From Bdellovibrio sp. UBA4095 (GTDB lineage: Bacteria; Bdellovibrionota; Bdellovibrionia; Bdellovibrionales; Bdellovibrionaceae), in NCBI GenBank assembly GCA_002381805.1, contig DFXZ01000007.1:3936-67935 (forward strand): DNA of 64,000 nucleotides. Direction: 5' to 3'. This document shows positions 61,713-64,000 of this stretch, one piece after another; position 1 is the first letter of the stretch, and each line of letters opens with the position of its first letter. The translations under genes were made by a program, and so were the position numbers. The notes under the pieces were generated by a model, which worked only from the letters and a program-made list of their open reading frames with translations, made no database searches and was not told the DNA's origin.

Positions 61713-62372
61713 ATGAAACTGCTTTTCAACTTTTTATTTTTAGTTTTCACCTTAATTCTTGTATCTTCTTGTGTTTCCTTAGAACGAAATATCTACTTTC
61801 AGTCAAATGATCCTAATTTATATTTTTCTTCACCACGGCATATTTTTTTGCCCGGTGAGAGGTTCAGCTCCAGGGTGAATATTAATGGGAATAAAGATAG
61901 AAGAGTTTGGTTTGAGATTGAAAATAGATCCTATGGTGCATACGCGTGGGGTGTTATCGTCCCTGTAATTCCGGTTTTCTTTTGGCCGGGATTCAGATTT
62001 AAAATGAGCTCAGATAATTTGAAGATCAACTGCAGAATTGATTATTTCTATGATCTGGTCGAAATGAATGGCTATAAGAATTTTTCTGATGAGGATAGAG
62101 CTCTTTTTGAAGAAAGCAAGCGCAACTCGGATATTTGCACTTCCGCTACTATTACCATAGGTCCAAATTCCTTTCTAAAACCGATGAAGATTGAAACAAA
62201 TCATGAAACGACAACTTTTACTTACAATATTAGCGCTTCCGAAATGCATAATTTTATCATTGAAGATATTGATGTGAAATTAAGAACGGGCGAAAGTCAT
62301 CAGCTGAGCAATAAGTTTGAAGTCGTTCTGAAAGATTGGACTCGACTGTATTACCCGTCTATCAACAATTAG
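61713..62372 (+). CDS. Lipoprotein of unknown function
   Basis: 219 residues. Signal peptide with lipobox Val-Ser-Ser-Cys (Cys20). The mature part is strand-rich with a short central hydrophobic segment (GVIVPVIPVFFWPGF, ~residues 77-92) and two more Cys. AT-rich compared with the chromosome part. It lies between two E1/E2 units, with a terminator behind it, so it looks like cargo. No family was recognised. Confidence 0.7.
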   Translation: MKLLFNFLFLVFTLILVSSCVSLERNIYFQSNDPNLYFSSPRHIFLPGERFSSRVNINGNKDRRVWFEIENRSYGAYAWGVIVPVIPVFFWPGFRFKMSSDNLKINCRIDYFYDLVEMNGYKNFSDEDRALFEESKRNSDICTSATITIGPNSFLKPMKIETNHETTTFTYNISASEMHNFIIEDIDVKLRTGESHQLSNKFEVVLKDWTRLYYPSINN

Positions 62373-62439
62373 TATTTCCATATTTTTAAGCAGCAATGGG
62401 TTTTAACCAAAAACATTAAATCCTAGTTCGAAATAGAGA

Positions 62440-62468
62440 GCCTGTCCATGAACCGACAGGCTTTTTTA
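62440..62468 (+). terminator. Rho-independent terminator after the lipoprotein gene
   Basis: GCCTGTC-catgaacc-GACAGGCTTTTTT. The preceding AAATAGAGAGCCTGTC also occurs at the beginning of the E2 unit at ~61502. Confidence 0.88.
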
Positions 62469-62603
62469 TTAGCTGGAGTGGGAGACAGGCCTAACCTCAA
62501 TCGTCATTAAGAATCATAAAGCTGAAGTCAGTGCATCTTCTATATGACGGGACTATGTGAACACTATCGACAGGCTGGTGGTTTGCATACTAGAATAGTT
62601 CCC

Positions 62604-63554
62604 ATGTGCTACAGTGCGATCATAAAACAACAGATTAAAAAGCTCAGTGTTCAATACGACGCTCGTATCGACTATGAGCTTTTGCAAAACATGTTCTACC
62701 GAAGACTTACTGATGATCGAATTAAAATCTGTAAGGCCCTGGAAGCTGAATTCGATGAACCTGAAAACGTTGACGAAAAAGAAATTAGAGAGCTTATAAA
62801 AGCCTACCAAAAAGTAAAACTCAAGGAAATCGAACTTGATCTCGCAAAGCAAGAAGAACGACTCAGAGTTGCCGAAGAGGCTTTAAGACTAAAGGAAACT
62901 AAGAAGTTTCTTAATGAAAAGCGCATAGCTAATAATCATATTGAAAAACTCCTGCAAAGAATAAAAGCCCAACGACGCTCCGAGCTTATTCCCACCGATA
63001 GTCGGGTGTTCCCCATGACCTACGCACCTATCATCATTCGCGAAAATGATCAAAATACTATTAAGCTTGCAAGATATCATTGCCGTCCTGCCGATAAGCC
63101 GGCAGATATCGATACAAAATATAACGGTCTCTATAATGCTCGCAGGGATAATCTCGGAAACGCTTTTTGGCGAAATTTATTCGGACATAAGCATGGGTTT
63201 TTCGTTGCTCAAAGCTTTTATGAAAACGTATCCGCTTTAAACTACAAACCAGCACCGCACACCGATGATAGAAATCTCGTCGTGCAATTTACTCCTCAGT
63301 CAAAAAAAGATCTTAAAATCGCTTGTCTGTACGATTACTGGGAATCAACGCCCGAAGATGGTTTTTACTCGTTCGCCGCACTCACTCATGAACCAACACC
63401 TGAGATAGTTCATGCCGGGCATGATAGACTTATCATCGCGCTAAAAGAAGAGAACCTTGCCATGTGGCTGGATCCGGAAAAGTTTAGCTTAGAGGAGATG
63501 GGGAGGGTTTTGGATGAGGCAGAGGCACATATATACGAGCACACCATCTCCTAG
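62604..63554 (+). CDS. SRAP protein (HMCES/YedK-like) with a coiled-coil insertion
   Basis: 316 residues from ATG 62604. This start is chosen because SRAP enzymes need Cys2 as N-terminal nucleophile (here Met-Cys-Tyr-Ser); an upstream ATG at 62544 would hide it. SRAP proteins bind single-stranded DNA and form a thiazolidine crosslink with abasic sites. Landmarks: GLYNARRDNLGNAFWRNLF, then SFYENV (catalytic Glu), then SFAALTHEPTPEIVHAGHDRLIIAL (active His). Between the first strand and the core lies ~100 residues of charged coiled coil (residues ~55-135), absent from YedK (222). Confidence 0.8.
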   Translation: MCYSAIIKQQIKKLSVQYDARIDYELLQNMFYRRLTDDRIKICKALEAEFDEPENVDEKEIRELIKAYQKVKLKEIELDLAKQEERLRVAEEALRLKETKKFLNEKRIANNHIEKLLQRIKAQRRSELIPTDSRVFPMTYAPIIIRENDQNTIKLARYHCRPADKPADIDTKYNGLYNARRDNLGNAFWRNLFGHKHGFFVAQSFYENVSALNYKPAPHTDDRNLVVQFTPQSKKDLKIACLYDYWESTPEDGFYSFAALTHEPTPEIVHAGHDRLIIALKEENLAMWLDPEKFSLEEMGRVLDEAEAHIYEHTIS

Positions 63555-63559
63555 TTGGC

Positions 63560-63680
63560 GGTCGATGAAAACTAACGATCTCCTTTGTTGTCCGGAATCT
63601 AGCTGTCCTCAACGTGCTCGTAAGCACGCCTGCGGTAACTAGCTTCCTTCCGCCGCGGATCTCGTCAGTTTTGATCGACC
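63560..63680. repeat. E1 intergenic structured repeat, copy 5
   Basis: 121 bp, five bases after the SRAP stop. Identical to copy 4 except one base in GGTAACT versus GGTAGCT. Same central hairpin CGTGCT...AGCACG. Confidence 0.8.
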
Positions 63681-63736
63681 TTTGGATATTAAATAATTGA
63701 TGTGTTTTTCCGCTCTATAACCCAAGCATTCTGTCT

Positions 63737-63800
63737 GAAGGGCTATCGAAGATGAAGACCTGACCCATCTTTCATATGACCAGCGGGCATATCGTCAACC
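63737..63800. repeat. E2 small-hairpin block, copy 5
   Basis: Diverged block. GAAGA...TCTTTC replaces GTAGA...TCTAC, and ATGaCC-agc-GGgCAT replaces the second hairpin, so pairing is mostly kept while bases change. A GGACAGTATCTC box follows at 63841. Confidence 0.55.
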
Positions 63801-63875
63801 ATTTGTATATTCCAGAGATTTTGGCTTTTATAGGGGAGCGCGGACAGTATCTCTGTGCGTTTAATTGTAAAAGGT

Positions 63876-63998
63876 ATGTTAAAACTATTTGGTTTTAAGC
63901 AGCGGCTCAGCGAATTCTTCTGGCAGAAGTTATGCAGTTTATTTTTGTTAGAATTAAAAAAGCCGCTAGAACCAATATATCGACCTATAACGATCTAA
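63876..63998 (+). CDS. Possible small ORF (40 aa)
   Basis: ATG 63876 preceded by AAAAGG, TAA at 63996-63998. A basic, hydrophobic 40-residue peptide (LKLFGFKQRLSEFFWQKL), perhaps amphipathic. It lies in the place where the other repeat units are followed by a gene. Weak evidence. Confidence 0.35.
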   Translation: MLKLFGFKQRLSEFFWQKLCSLFLLELKKPLEPIYRPITI

Positions 63999-64000
63999 GT

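Noticed and set aside
60063..63680. E1 repeats as integron attC sites
   Set aside because: Length (~121 bp), inverted-repeat form and position after stop codons are attC-like, but the ends lack the RYYYAAC and GTTRRRY core sites, and no integron-type integrase is present in the window.
60063..63800. E1/E2 as a CRISPR array
   Set aside because: Units are long, far apart, self-complementary and have coding genes between them; there are no cas genes.

Overview
The window looks like the chromosome of a Gram-negative predatory-type bacterium, most likely Bdellovibrio or a close relative in the Bdellovibrionota. This is inference from gene content: RNase Y and FadE side by side with many lipoproteins and exported hydrolases, a giant Ig-like surface lipoprotein, and an initiator tRNA very like that of proteobacteria. 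No rRNA and no CRISPR array were seen.

Layout. (1) 1-8312 is the end of an integrated mobile element. It carries the tail of a compact type IV secretion operon (coiled-coil protein, VirB6/TrbL-like, TraE/VirB8-like, TraK/VirB9-like, TraB/VirB10-like), two sets of membrane-anchored paralogues of unknown role, and a coupled small-ORF/excisionase/tyrosine-integrase operon ending in short direct repeats next to mutM. (2) 8313-56608 is about 48 kb of ordinary chromosome: mutM, fadE, a 3534-residue repeat lipoprotein, a CNNM/CBS protein, rny, arfB, transporters, a nitronate monooxygenase with a TetR regulator, universal stress and LTA-synthase-like proteins, a GlpT/UhpT-type transporter, class I fumarase, a Kef-type antiporter, several small exported proteins including a RelE-like protein with a signal peptide, and a response regulator/KaiC-like/histidine kinase operon. 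(3) 56634-64000 is the start of a second mobile element. It opens with a 3' fragment of the initiator tRNA-fMet gene (an att site), then triplicate short repeats, a 163-bp nested palindrome, two winged-helix/PD-(D/E)XK proteins, a type IV coupling ATPase, a DUF4160/BrnA-like pair with an apparent leaderless promoter, a lipoprotein and a divergent SRAP (HMCES/YedK) protein.

The most interesting feature is a family of about 121-bp intergenic elements (E1, five copies) placed at or just after stop codons, in both mobile regions and apparently not between them. The copies share a terminal inverted repeat and a central hairpin with compensatory base changes. Four are followed about 60 bp later by a second conserved block of small hairpins (E2). 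Two copies 2.2 kb apart differ by one base. I do not recognise this family.

The T4SS genes of the left region and the coupling protein of the right region are complementary, but the att contexts differ (next to mutM versus tRNA-fMet). I read them as two related elements flanking the 48-kb segment, or as one rearranged element; the window alone cannot decide.
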